Assembly (NCBI RefSeq): GCF_004116455.1
Contig: NZ_PDJU01000008.1
Coordinates: forward strand, 62,001-126,000
Direction: 5' to 3'
Length of the DNA: 64,000 nucleotides
DNA from: Arcobacter sp. F155
GTDB taxonomy: Bacteria > Campylobacterota > Campylobacteria > Campylobacterales > Arcobacteraceae
The notes under the pieces were generated by a model. That model was not told the origin of the DNA and made no database searches. It saw only the letters and a program-made list of their open reading frames with translations. Below are positions 18,315 through 28,365 of the stretch, piece by piece. Position 1 is the stretch's first letter. Every line of letters begins with the position of its first letter. Both the position numbers and the translations under genes were made by a program.

Positions 18315-20170
18315 TAGTATTTTAGTGACCCCACAATTTTTTTAGTAATTATATCACTTGATTTTATTACTATCTTTTGCTTAGAGAATAGCACTTGCCC
18401 TTTATAGTTATCTAAATAGACTTTCATACCAGGAACTACTCCATAAGCAACACAAGCTCCTTTTTCATCATCAGTTATTTTTACTTTTATTTCTGCACCA
18501 AGATTTTTTGCAGCCCATCTTGCATATTTTCTATCTTCAAAGTCCCAAACCATTTGATCTATCTTTCTTTCTTGAATAGAGATATGGTCACATATTTCAT
18601 CAATATTTTTAGGTGTTTGTTTTGTTTTTAACATACGGTGTAAAACTAAATCTGAGTATCTTCTAATTGGACTTGTAAAGTGTGAATAAGAAGAGAAACC
18701 TAAACCAAAGTGTCCTAAGTTTTTAGAAGAGTACTTAGCTTGTGTTTGAGCATGAATAATTAGTTCATCAATTTCATCTTTGATTACTGAATGTTTGGCT
18801 TTCTTTTGAATATGAGTAATTGTATCATGAACATCATTTTGTAATTTTGCTTTTATTCCTAAGGCATTTACATCATCAACTAGTTTTGATATTGCTTTAA
18901 ATGCTGGTTCTTCATGTATTCTAAAAATCCCAACAGAGTTTACTTTTTTACTTGCTTCAATATTTGCTAAAAGCATACACTCTTCAACTAACTGGTGAGA
19001 AGGTGAAGAAGTTTCAATATCAATACCTTCTAACTCGCTTTGTCTATTTAACTTTAATCTATACTCTACACTTCTAAAGTCATAACCTTTTTTTAGTCTT
19101 TCATGTCTAAAAGATTTTGTAACCTCATATAAAGAGACTAAAGTATCAAAAATAGCTTTCTCTTCTTCTGTGAAAGTATCAAACTTACCATCTAAGATTC
19201 TGTCAATTCTTCCATATGAGAATTTTCTTCTTGATTTTATGATTGCTTCAAATACTTCTGATTTTAATATTGCTTTATTTTCTATATCTAAATAGATTTT
19301 AAATACATAAGAGTATCTTTCTACGCCTTCTTTTAATGAACACATATCCTCACTAAGCTCATTTGGAAGCATTGGTAAAACTTTTCCAGGTAAATAAGCA
19401 GATGTACTTTTTTGAAAGGCTAATTTATCAAGCTCACTACCCTCTTTTACAAAATAAGAAACATCAGCAATAGCTACATAAAGGATTTCTCCTTCTTCAT
19501 CATAATAGATTGCATCATCATGGTCTTTTGCACTTGCAGGGTCAATTGTAGTAAAAGCTAAATGTGTTAAATCAACTCTCTCATTTGTATCATCCATTTT
19601 TGCTTCTACATTTAATGGCTTTTGTAATCTAAACTCTTCATTGTATAGATGTAATGATATTTGTTCATCTATTTTTGCATCACGTATATTTCCTAGATTT
19701 TTTATAATTTCAAACTTTTTGTCATCTATTAATAAAACATCATTCTCATTTGCTTCAAGCTCTTTTTTTATTTGAAGTTCAATATTCTCTTTTATAGTAT
19801 AAAACTTATTGTCTCTTTTATATACTAAAACCTCTTTTCTAGTTCCTTCTAGGATTCTTATAATTTTTGCTTTTGTTCTACTTCTTGGATTAAAAACTCT
19901 TTTTGCTAATACTAAATCATTATCATATGCACCTTCTAGATTTTCAAAATCTATTCTTATATCTTTGTATTCATTTGATAAGTCTTTTAAAGTTGCAGTA
20001 TTTTTATTGATTTTTACTGTAGCAATTTTGTATTTAGAATTTATTTCAAATATATTATTATCTTTTCTTATGATTATCTCTTCATTTAAAAAAGGTTCTA
20101 ATTGCGCTAGTTCCTCATTTGAAAAGTCATTTATACCTTTTTCAATCTTTGTAAAAATCTTTTTTAACAA
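18314..20170 (-). CDS. rnr: Ribonuclease R family 3'-5' exoribonuclease
   Basis: This 618-residue enzyme has cold-shock-like domains followed by an RNB catalytic domain with TIDPASAKDHDDAIYYD (metal-binding aspartates) and YLPGKVLPMLP, and a C-terminal S1-like region. It is shorter than the roughly 800-residue E. coli RNase R but typical of Campylobacterota. It degrades structured RNA from the 3' end. It is divergent from the binding-protein gene at 20246 and coupled to the methyltransferase gene downstream. Confidence 0.93.
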   Translation of the reverse strand: MLKKIFTKIEKGINDFSNEELAQLEPFLNEEIIIRKDNNIFEINSKYKIATVKINKNTATLKDLSNEYKDIRIDFENLEGAYDNDLVLAKRVFNPRSRTKAKIIRILEGTRKEVLVYKRDNKFYTIKENIELQIKKELEANENDVLLIDDKKFEIIKNLGNIRDAKIDEQISLHLYNEEFRLQKPLNVEAKMDDTNERVDLTHLAFTTIDPASAKDHDDAIYYDEEGEILYVAIADVSYFVKEGSELDKLAFQKSTSAYLPGKVLPMLPNELSEDMCSLKEGVERYSYVFKIYLDIENKAILKSEVFEAIIKSRRKFSYGRIDRILDGKFDTFTEEEKAIFDTLVSLYEVTKSFRHERLKKGYDFRSVEYRLKLNRQSELEGIDIETSSPSHQLVEECMLLANIEASKKVNSVGIFRIHEEPAFKAISKLVDDVNALGIKAKLQNDVHDTITHIQKKAKHSVIKDEIDELIIHAQTQAKYSSKNLGHFGLGFSSYSHFTSPIRRYSDLVLHRMLKTKQTPKNIDEICDHISIQERKIDQMVWDFEDRKYARWAAKNLGAEIKVKITDDEKGACVAYGVVPGMKVYLDNYKGQVLFSKQKIVIKSSDIITKKIVGSLKY

Positions 20171-20206
20171 GATTTATCCTTTAATTAATATTTTGTTATT
20201 TGTTTG

Positions 20207-20247
20207 ATATAATTTTATTCTTAAGTTTATTCAAAGGACGTTTGAAT
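20207..20247 (+). promoter_or_regulatory. Promoter and ribosome-site inverted repeat before the sensory binding-protein gene
   Basis: TATAAT lies at about 20208-20213. The start codon region is embedded in a perfect inverted repeat, ATTCAAA (20229-20235) and TTTGAAT (20241-20247), with the GGACG ribosome-site core in the loop. A hairpin of this kind could limit translation, or the repeat could be an operator. Confidence 0.4.
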
Positions 20248-21004
20248 GTTTTTTAAAATAATTATTTCTCTTACTCTATTATTAAGTACTTCACTTATGG
20301 CAAATAGTAGCAAACCTACACTTATATTCTATTGTGGAATTACAATGGTTAAACCTATCAAAGAGATGGCTAAAATTATTGAAGATAAATATAACTGTAC
20401 TATTAAAATCTCTCAAGGTGGTTCAAAAGACCTTTATGACTCATTGAAGTACTCAAAAGTAGGTGATTTATTTCTTCCAGGAAGTAACTCATATAGAACA
20501 AATAATCTAAAAGATGGATACTTACTTGAAGCAGTTGAAATAGGCTATAACAAAGCAGCAATTTTTGTTAGAAAAGATAAAAACAAAGGAAATATTGATT
20601 TAGAAGATTTTATAAAAACGTCTTTATCTTCAATTTTATGTAATCCAAAATCAGGAAGCATAGGAAGAGAAACTAAAAAAATATTTGAAAACTACAAAGG
20701 CGAAGATTTTTTCTATGATGCCTATGACAATTCAGTTGAAATTGGAACAGATTCAAGAAATCTAAATAGAGCCTTAATAGATAAAAGAGCAGACATAACT
20801 ATAAACTGGCGTTCAACAGCTTTTTGGCAAGAAAATAATAAACATATAGATATAATAGAGATAGATGAAAAGTTTGCTAAAAAAGAGCAACTTAAAATAT
20901 CACTACTTAAATTTTCACAAAATAAAGTGATTGCAAAAGCCTTTATGGAGTTTGCAGCTTCAAAAGAAGGACAAAAGATTATGAAAAAGTATGGTTTTTT
21001 ATAG
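20246..21004 (+). CDS. ModA-type periplasmic binding protein, probably a sensor partner
   Basis: The 252 residues have a signal peptide (MFFKIIISLTLLLSTSLMA, cleavage near 19) and a type II binding fold with ISQGGSKDLYDSLKYSKVGDLFLPGS, resembling molybdate/tungstate-type ModA proteins, and a C-terminal FMEFAASKEGQKIMKKYGF. No permease or ATPase gene follows; instead a histidine kinase starts eight bases after the stop. I therefore infer that it feeds ligand information to that kinase rather than a transporter. An oxyanion ligand is plausible from the family but not shown. Confidence 0.8.
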   Translation: MFFKIIISLTLLLSTSLMANSSKPTLIFYCGITMVKPIKEMAKIIEDKYNCTIKISQGGSKDLYDSLKYSKVGDLFLPGSNSYRTNNLKDGYLLEAVEIGYNKAAIFVRKDKNKGNIDLEDFIKTSLSSILCNPKSGSIGRETKKIFENYKGEDFFYDAYDNSVEIGTDSRNLNRALIDKRADITINWRSTAFWQENNKHIDIIEIDEKFAKKEQLKISLLKFSQNKVIAKAFMEFAASKEGQKIMKKYGFL

Positions 21005-21012
21005 GATGATTT

Positions 21013-23034
21013 TTGTTTAAAAACATCTCTTACAATCTTAAAAATTTAATCTTACTACTTTTAGTTTTTGTATTTGGACTAATTTTTCTTATTTCTTTAC
21101 ATCTATTTTTTCTAAATCTAATTGAGAACTTAGATAAGAAAACAGAGAATCTAAAAGCGAAGATGGAAATTGGGGAATTAATTGTAAATGACCTACATAA
21201 AATACGTTCTGACTTTTATGAATTAGCAACTTCTACTACAAATGTAAGAGGGATGAAACTTATAAATCAAAGAATTGAAAATAAAGTTGAAGAGATAGAA
21301 GATAGCCTAAGTATTTTAGAAAATGGGGGAAGATTAGAGCGAACCATTAGATTAAATATCGTAGGACATAATGATACAAAAAAGATAATTACTTATAAAA
21401 AAGATGACAATAATATCTCCCTTGAAGTAATTGATTTAAGCCCAAAAATTATTCAATTTGAAGAGATGCTTCAAACTTTAAATGAGCTTTTAAAAAAGCA
21501 GTTTTCCCTTAAAAGAGAGAATAACCTAGAAGGTTTTTTAAAACAAAACAAAACAATCAAAAGATTTTATAAAAGTACTCCCGCATTTTTTGTAAGGGTT
21601 ACGGAAAATGCAAATAGACTTTTATATGAAGGAACTATTGAACTAAAGAAACTACAAGATGAAATTAAAAAGCAAAAGAAACAATATACACAACTAGAAC
21701 TACTTTTAATTTTAATGATTATTTTGACAGTTTTAATTCTAGGGTTCTTAATTGCTATTCAAATAAATAAAAATACTAAAAATCTTCAAATACAAGAGCG
21801 TTCAACTAGAGGTATTTTAGATGCTCAAAAAAATATAGTTGTTGTAAGTAATGGCGAATATATGATTGATGCAAACCAAGCATTGGTTGACTTTTTTGAT
21901 GGCTACAATAGTTTTAATGACTTTAAAAAAGAGCATATTTGTATTTGTGACTTTTTTATTGACATCAAAGATGATGAATATATAGTTGATAAAGATTATA
22001 ATGGAAGAATGTGGTTTGAGTATATTCTTGATAATCCAAATAAACTGCATAAAGTTGCAATGTATAAACAAAAAAGTTTAAACTATTTTACAATCACAGC
22101 AACAAAAAAGATATTAGACTCTCAAAACTTTATTGTTATTGTTGCATTAAATAATATTACTACAGAAATTCAAACGCAAAAAAAGTTAAAAGCTTTAAAT
22201 GACAACCTTGAAAATATAGTAAACGATAAAACAAAAGAACTTCAAGACCTAAATGAAACTCTTGAACTAAGAATCAAAGAAGAAGTTGAAAAAAATAGAG
22301 AAAAAGATAAAACTCTAATTCAACAAGGACGATTTGCAGCATTAGGTGAGATGATAGGAAATATTGCCCACCAATGGAGACAACCATTATCTGCGATTTC
22401 TTCAACTGTGTCGTCTATGCAACTGCAAAGACAATTAGCAATAGCAAGTGATAAAGATATTGATAGCTCCTATGAATCGATTATGAAGTATGTTCAATTT
22501 TTAAATCAAACAATTGAAGACTTTAGAAGCTTTTTTAGAAAAGACAAAGAACAAATAAAATTCAATATTATAGAGATTTTAAATAACTCTTTATCTATCA
22601 CAAGTGCTGTATATAAAGACAATGAGATTATCCTAACATTGGATATAAAAGAAGAGCAACTAATCTCAAAAGGCTTTCCAAATGAGCTTTCACAAGTATT
22701 TTTAAATATATTAAATAATGCAAAAGATGTTCTAAAAGAGAAAAAATTTGAAAAAAGACATGTTTATATAAAAGCCTACAGTACAAAAATAAATAATGTT
22801 ATTGAAATCTTTGATAGTGCAGGAGGAATTCCTGCCCATGCAAAAGATAAAGTCTTTGACCCTTACTTCACTACTAAACACAAATCACAAGGTACTGGTA
22901 TCGGTCTTTATATGAGTAAAGATATTATTGAAAAACATATGAATGGTTCTTTAACAGCCATAAATTCAGACTTTTTCATTGAACAATATCATTATTTTGG
23001 TGCTTGCTTTAAAATAGAATTACCCAAACTTTAG
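21013..23034 (+). CDS. PAS-containing membrane histidine kinase
   Basis: The 673-residue kinase has membrane segments at about 11-35 and 230-252 around a large helical periplasmic domain, a PAS-like domain (270-390), a coiled coil (390-430), and a transmitter with H453 in NIAHQWRQPL and ATPase motifs DSAGGI and GTGIGLYMS. The start is TTG at 21013, preceded by AGGATGAT; the ATG at 21006 meets a stop at once. It is paired with the binding-protein gene upstream. No response regulator is adjacent, so the output is unknown. Confidence 0.9.
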   Translation: MFKNISYNLKNLILLLLVFVFGLIFLISLHLFFLNLIENLDKKTENLKAKMEIGELIVNDLHKIRSDFYELATSTTNVRGMKLINQRIENKVEEIEDSLSILENGGRLERTIRLNIVGHNDTKKIITYKKDDNNISLEVIDLSPKIIQFEEMLQTLNELLKKQFSLKRENNLEGFLKQNKTIKRFYKSTPAFFVRVTENANRLLYEGTIELKKLQDEIKKQKKQYTQLELLLILMIILTVLILGFLIAIQINKNTKNLQIQERSTRGILDAQKNIVVVSNGEYMIDANQALVDFFDGYNSFNDFKKEHICICDFFIDIKDDEYIVDKDYNGRMWFEYILDNPNKLHKVAMYKQKSLNYFTITATKKILDSQNFIVIVALNNITTEIQTQKKLKALNDNLENIVNDKTKELQDLNETLELRIKEEVEKNREKDKTLIQQGRFAALGEMIGNIAHQWRQPLSAISSTVSSMQLQRQLAIASDKDIDSSYESIMKYVQFLNQTIEDFRSFFRKDKEQIKFNIIEILNNSLSITSAVYKDNEIILTLDIKEEQLISKGFPNELSQVFLNILNNAKDVLKEKKFEKRHVYIKAYSTKINNVIEIFDSAGGIPAHAKDKVFDPYFTTKHKSQGTGIGLYMSKDIIEKHMNGSLTAINSDFFIEQYHYFGACFKIELPKL

Positions 23035-24105
<1,071 letters not shown>

Positions 24106-24111
24106 TTATCT

Positions 24112-24147
24112 AAGTAAGAGAGTTTAACTCTCTTACTTCTTTTTTTA
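24112..24147 (+). terminator. Intrinsic terminator after ilvC
   Basis: An 11-base-pair stem AAGTAAGAGAG / CTCTCTTACTT (24112-24122, 24128-24138) with a five-base loop, then a run of eight T within 24140-24147. It runs right up to the start codon of the next gene. Confidence 0.93.
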
Positions 24148-24148
24148 T

Positions 24149-25255
24149 ATGGCTAAAAGAAAAACTAAACGAAAATCTACTAACACAAAACATAGAAAAT
24201 CACAAAATATTAATTTCAAACTAATTAATATACTACTATTAATAATCCTTGCCCTAATTATTGCAATTGGAATTTTAATCTATTTAATTGATAATAAAAA
24301 AGTAGAAGAATCTAAAAAAGATATTTCTAAAATTGAAAAGAAAATCAAAGAAGATATTACTAAAATACAAGAAACTAGTGAAGATAAATTAAATAAATAC
24401 GTAAAAAATATTGAAGTAAAAAAAGACAAATTTGAAGAGTATACTGAAGACTTATATAAAGAGTATATACATGAAAAAACTGAAGACAAAACAACAAATA
24501 TTATAAAAGAAAAAAAGCCAGACACAAAACCTAAAACAGAAGAAATAACAAATATTCAGACAGAAGAGGTATCTGTATTTCATAAACCACTTCCAATACA
24601 AACAAATAAACCTAAACTTGCAATTGTTATTGATGATGTTACAACACAATACCAAATCAATAAAATCAATAATATAGGCTATAAAACTACAATGTCAATC
24701 CTACCTCCTACATCAAGAAACGGAAGTACAATTGAGATGGTAAATGGTCTACCTTTTTATATGATTCACTTTCCTATGGAAGCAAAATATTTCAAAGGTG
24801 AAGAGCAAGGAACACTTCATATAAAAGACTCTTATGAAAAGATTGAAAAAAGAGTTGCTCAAATAAGAGATTGGTATCCAAATGCACAATTTACAAATAA
24901 CCATACAGGTAGTAAATTTACTCAAGATACTGAAGCTATGGATAGACTATTTAAAGCTTTAACAAAATATAACTTTACTTTTATGGATAGTAGAACGACA
25001 AGTAAAAGTAAAGGTAAAATCATGGCAGATAAATATAATATGCCATATATTGCAAGAAATATTTTCTTAGACAATGAACAAGAATTTAACTATATACAAA
25101 ACCAATTAAAAAAAGCAATATCAATTGCTAAAAAAAGAGGTTATGCTATTGCCATTGGTCACCCACACGATATCACTATAAAAGTCCTTAGAGAATCTAA
25201 ACCTTTATTAAAAGATTTAGAACTTATTTATGTAAATCAACTTCCTATTTTATAA
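24149..25255 (+). CDS. Divergent polysaccharide deacetylase family protein
   Basis: The 368 residues are a basic N-terminus, one membrane anchor (about 25-47), a charged coiled spacer and a C-terminal domain of the divergent polysaccharide deacetylase (YibQ-like) family: KLAIVIDDV, TTMSILPPTSRN, HFPMEA, NNHTGSKFT, FMDSRTT and AIGHPHDIT. It is probably periplasmic and cell-wall or glycan related; the substrate is unknown. The ATG directly follows the ilvC terminator U-run and has no visible Shine-Dalgarno sequence, which is odd. Confidence 0.85.
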   Translation: MAKRKTKRKSTNTKHRKSQNINFKLINILLLIILALIIAIGILIYLIDNKKVEESKKDISKIEKKIKEDITKIQETSEDKLNKYVKNIEVKKDKFEEYTEDLYKEYIHEKTEDKTTNIIKEKKPDTKPKTEEITNIQTEEVSVFHKPLPIQTNKPKLAIVIDDVTTQYQINKINNIGYKTTMSILPPTSRNGSTIEMVNGLPFYMIHFPMEAKYFKGEEQGTLHIKDSYEKIEKRVAQIRDWYPNAQFTNNHTGSKFTQDTEAMDRLFKALTKYNFTFMDSRTTSKSKGKIMADKYNMPYIARNIFLDNEQEFNYIQNQLKKAISIAKKRGYAIAIGHPHDITIKVLRESKPLLKDLELIYVNQLPIL

Positions 25256-25316
25256 TTTTATTTATTATTTATAAAGTTTAATTCCTATATTATCTTTTAA
25301 AATCTAAGGTTTTAAA

Positions 25317-26087
25317 ATGATAGAAAAAATTAATTTTCATATAAATGAATTAAACTCAATGAAAAAATATCCCAAGGAACTTTTTTGTATTGGGAACAAA
25401 AATCTTCTAAATAAAAGAAAGGTTTCTATAGTAGGAAGCAGAAAGCCAAATTTGTATGCTCAGAAAATGACACACCTTCTTTCACAAGGCTTCGCTCAAA
25501 GAGATATGGTAGTTGTAAGTGGCGCTGCTATTGGCGTTGATAGTATAGCTCATAAAGCAGCTAAGGCAGAAAATACAATTGCTGTAGTTGCAAATGGCTT
25601 AGATATAAGATATCCAGCTATTAATAAAAAACTTATTGAAGAGATTGAACAAAATGGTTTAATGCTTAGCTCTTATAAAAAAGGAGAGAAAGCTAGAAAT
25701 TATAGTTTTGTACAAAGAAATGAAATAGTTGTGTCCCTTGGCGAAGTTTTAATAGTGACTTATGCAGATGAAAAAAGTGGTACATTAAGTTCAATAAACT
25801 ATGCCCTTAAAATGGGTAAAAAGGTATATACTATTCCCCATAGGTTAGATGAAAGTATTGGAACACAAAAGCTTTTAGAAAAAGGTCTAATTGAACCAAT
25901 TTATTGTATTGAAACATTTTTAAACTCTTTTTGCAGTATTGAGAAAAAAGATGATGAGCTTACAAACTATCTAAAAACTCATCCAAAATATGAAGATGCA
26001 ATATCAAAGTATGCTAGTAAAATATTTGAGTTAGAACTTGATGGAACAATTATAGTTGAAAATGGACTTGTTAAGCCCATTTTTTAA
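25317..26087 (+). CDS. dprA: DNA-processing protein DprA
   Basis: A 256-residue Rossmann-type protein that loads RecA on incoming single-stranded DNA in transformation. Core motifs are IVGSRKPNLYAQKM, VVSGAAIGVDSIAHKAA, GLDIRYPAINKKL and NEIVVSLGEVLIVTYADEKSG. It is short (no SAM or winged-helix extensions), as in Helicobacter and Campylobacter. It overlaps the convergent EF-hand gene by four bases. Confidence 0.93.
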   Translation: MIEKINFHINELNSMKKYPKELFCIGNKNLLNKRKVSIVGSRKPNLYAQKMTHLLSQGFAQRDMVVVSGAAIGVDSIAHKAAKAENTIAVVANGLDIRYPAINKKLIEEIEQNGLMLSSYKKGEKARNYSFVQRNEIVVSLGEVLIVTYADEKSGTLSSINYALKMGKKVYTIPHRLDESIGTQKLLEKGLIEPIYCIETFLNSFCSIEKKDDELTNYLKTHPKYEDAISKYASKIFELELDGTIIVENGLVKPIF

Positions 26088-27004
26088 TGCTCTTGTGTTT
26101 TTTCTTTTTTATTTTCACTTTCGAAAACTTGTTTCAAACTTTCAGTAATCAAAATATTATGTCTTTGCTGTATTTGTTCCCACTGCTTTTTATCTATTTC
26201 GATATTTTTATTTTTATCTTTTTTATTTTTTTCAAGAATATCTAATACAAAATTAATAGCATCATTGAAAAAACTTGCAAGCTCACCTTTTTCTTGGTTT
26301 TCAGGAAGAGAGAAAAAATCTCCTATATTAGCTTTTACCTTATTTTCAATTGTACTTTCACTAGTGTAAGCTTCTTCTAAAGAGATTTCTCCATCAAAAT
26401 CTTTATCTGCATTTAGGGTATAGTTTAGTTCATCATCTAAAGATTTTACATGAATACCTGTTCTATATATTGTTTCATCAATACTACCATAATTCCCATA
26501 ACCTAAATTGTCAACTTTTTCATCAATAGATATATCATCAGAATTATAAGTGATGGTTCCTTTTATTCCAAAAGCATTATATGTATTAAGATATTCTTCT
26601 TCGGTAAGTTTTCCATCATTATTTGCATCAGAAGATAAGAATTCTCTTTTGTATGCAATATCTGCAAACCAACCAGATACAAAAGACTCTGCTTTGGCAT
26701 TAAGTCTTATATCCCCATTTTCTCTTTGAAAAAAATCATCTTCAGAAAAATTTCTTTTAAGTCTATCGATTGTTGAATTATCTAAAGCAACTTGAACATG
26801 ATTTCCATTAGTAGGGTCTTTGAATATTATATTTGTAGTATTTTCATTTTCATTAGTTGTTTGATAAGTGATATTATCTGATTGGTTTGTTTTTGTTAAA
26901 GTATTGTCAAAAGAAAGATTTTCTTTTGAGAGTTCTTCTTTTGTCCTATTTTTTGTATTTACTTCATATGATTTAAATGCTGTTCCAGATAAAGTAATTT
27001 GCAT
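26084..27004 (-). CDS. EF-hand calcium-binding-like protein
   Basis: A 306-residue acidic protein with no signal peptide or membrane segment. Two canonical EF-hand loops are visible: DANNDGKLTEEE (126-137) and DKDFDGEISLEE (200-211), each with Asp/Asn ligands at positions 1, 3 and 5 and Glu at 12. The C-terminus is rich in Lys/Glu/Asn. The family is not recognised further; secretion by a signal-free route or a cytoplasmic calcium role are both possible. It has a single-gene transcript arrangement. Confidence 0.75.
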   Translation of the reverse strand: MQITLSGTAFKSYEVNTKNRTKEELSKENLSFDNTLTKTNQSDNITYQTTNENENTTNIIFKDPTNGNHVQVALDNSTIDRLKRNFSEDDFFQRENGDIRLNAKAESFVSGWFADIAYKREFLSSDANNDGKLTEEEYLNTYNAFGIKGTITYNSDDISIDEKVDNLGYGNYGSIDETIYRTGIHVKSLDDELNYTLNADKDFDGEISLEEAYTSESTIENKVKANIGDFFSLPENQEKGELASFFNDAINFVLDILEKNKKDKNKNIEIDKKQWEQIQQRHNILITESLKQVFESENKKEKTQEH

Positions 27005-27091
27005 ATTTCTTCCTATTTATATAATTATATTGATTATATAATACTATTAAGTTATTAATACTTAAAAGAAGAAATACACAGTAAACATTGA

Positions 27092-28279
27092 TTAGATATT
27101 ACATATTTTTTTAGGTTTGGAAAAGCGTAAAATTAAATACCCTAAAATACCAGAAAGAAAAGAACCAATTAAAATACCTAACTTATCTGTATAGAAAAAT
27201 ACATCTGATTCATGGTAAGCTAAAGAGTTAATAAACAAACTCATAGTAAATCCAATACCAGTTAAAACAGCAACACCATATATCTGTTGCCAACTTGCAC
27301 ATTTAGGTAGCTTAGCTAGCTTGTATTTAACTGCTAAATAAGTAAATAAAAATACTCCTAGTTGCTTACCTACAAAAAGTCCTAAAATAATCCCTAAAGA
27401 GACTCCTGTCGTAACTTTTTCTAAAGACATATCCCTTAAATCAACTCCTGCATTTACAAATGCAAACAGAGGTAAGATATAAAAAGCAACCCAATAATGA
27501 ATATGATGTTCTAAAGATTTAGCAGGAGATACTCTTTTTCTTTTTTCATTTACTGCATTTAATGGAATTGTAAATGCAACAATAATACCTGCTAAGGTTG
27601 CATGTACCCCTGATTTTAATACAAAAATCCAAAGAACAGCACCAGTAATCCAATAAAACCCAAGCTTTGTTACATGGAATCTATTAAAGATGATTAAAAG
27701 CAAGATACAAATTGCAGCCATAGAAATTGCATGGAAAGATAAATCTGAAGTATAAAAAACTGCAATAATTAAGATTGCGCCTAAGTCATCAAATATAGCA
27801 AGTGCCATTAAAAAGATTTTTAAAGTTGTTGGTACTCTTTTACCTAAAAGAGATAAAATACCTAAGGCAAAAGCGATATCTGTTGCAGTTGGTATTGCCC
27901 AACCTCTTAAGGCAAAATCATCTCCATAGTTAAACATTACAAAGATTACTGCTGGAACAACCATTCCACCAAGAGCAGCAATTGCAGGAAGTGCGACTTT
28001 TGAAGCACTTGAGAGATGTCCAGCTATTAGTTCTCTTTTTATCTCTAAACCAATGAGTAAAAAGAAAATAGCCATTAAACCATCGTTTATCCAAAGAATT
28101 AATGGTTTATCAATATCTAAAACATCACCTATTTTAAAAGTAATTGGAGTATGTAAAAAAGTAGTATAAAACCCTGAGAAGTCAGAGTTTCGTAAGGCTA
28201 GTGCTATGATGGTTACTAATATTAAAATAAGTCCAGAAGTTGACTCATTTTTCATAAATTTTTTAACTAATATTTTCAT
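27092..28279 (-). CDS. nhaA: Na+/H+ antiporter NhaA
   Basis: The 395-residue inner-membrane antiporter exchanges Na+ for H+ in pH and salt homeostasis. Diagnostic are the IPTATDIAFALG and ALAIFDDLGAILIIA segments carrying the paired transport aspartates, LIGLEIKREL near residue 80, and FVNAGVDL. About twelve membrane helices are visible. Presence fits a marine or brackish habitat. It is monocistronic by spacing. Confidence 0.96.
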   Translation of the reverse strand: MKILVKKFMKNESTSGLILILVTIIALALRNSDFSGFYTTFLHTPITFKIGDVLDIDKPLILWINDGLMAIFFLLIGLEIKRELIAGHLSSASKVALPAIAALGGMVVPAVIFVMFNYGDDFALRGWAIPTATDIAFALGILSLLGKRVPTTLKIFLMALAIFDDLGAILIIAVFYTSDLSFHAISMAAICILLLIIFNRFHVTKLGFYWITGAVLWIFVLKSGVHATLAGIIVAFTIPLNAVNEKRKRVSPAKSLEHHIHYWVAFYILPLFAFVNAGVDLRDMSLEKVTTGVSLGIILGLFVGKQLGVFLFTYLAVKYKLAKLPKCASWQQIYGVAVLTGIGFTMSLFINSLAYHESDVFFYTDKLGILIGSFLSGILGYLILRFSKPKKICNI

Positions 28280-28365
28280 CTTAAACGCCTTAACTTTAAA
28301 GATAATAACTCTATTTTATTATTAAAAACTTTACAGAAAATTAAATTATTATCTTTTTTTAGCTT

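Noticed and set aside
19809-20207. 132-codon plus-strand ORF opposite the start of rnr
   Set aside because: It is the antisense shadow of a well-conserved RNase R N-terminus and has no ribosome site or recognisable product.
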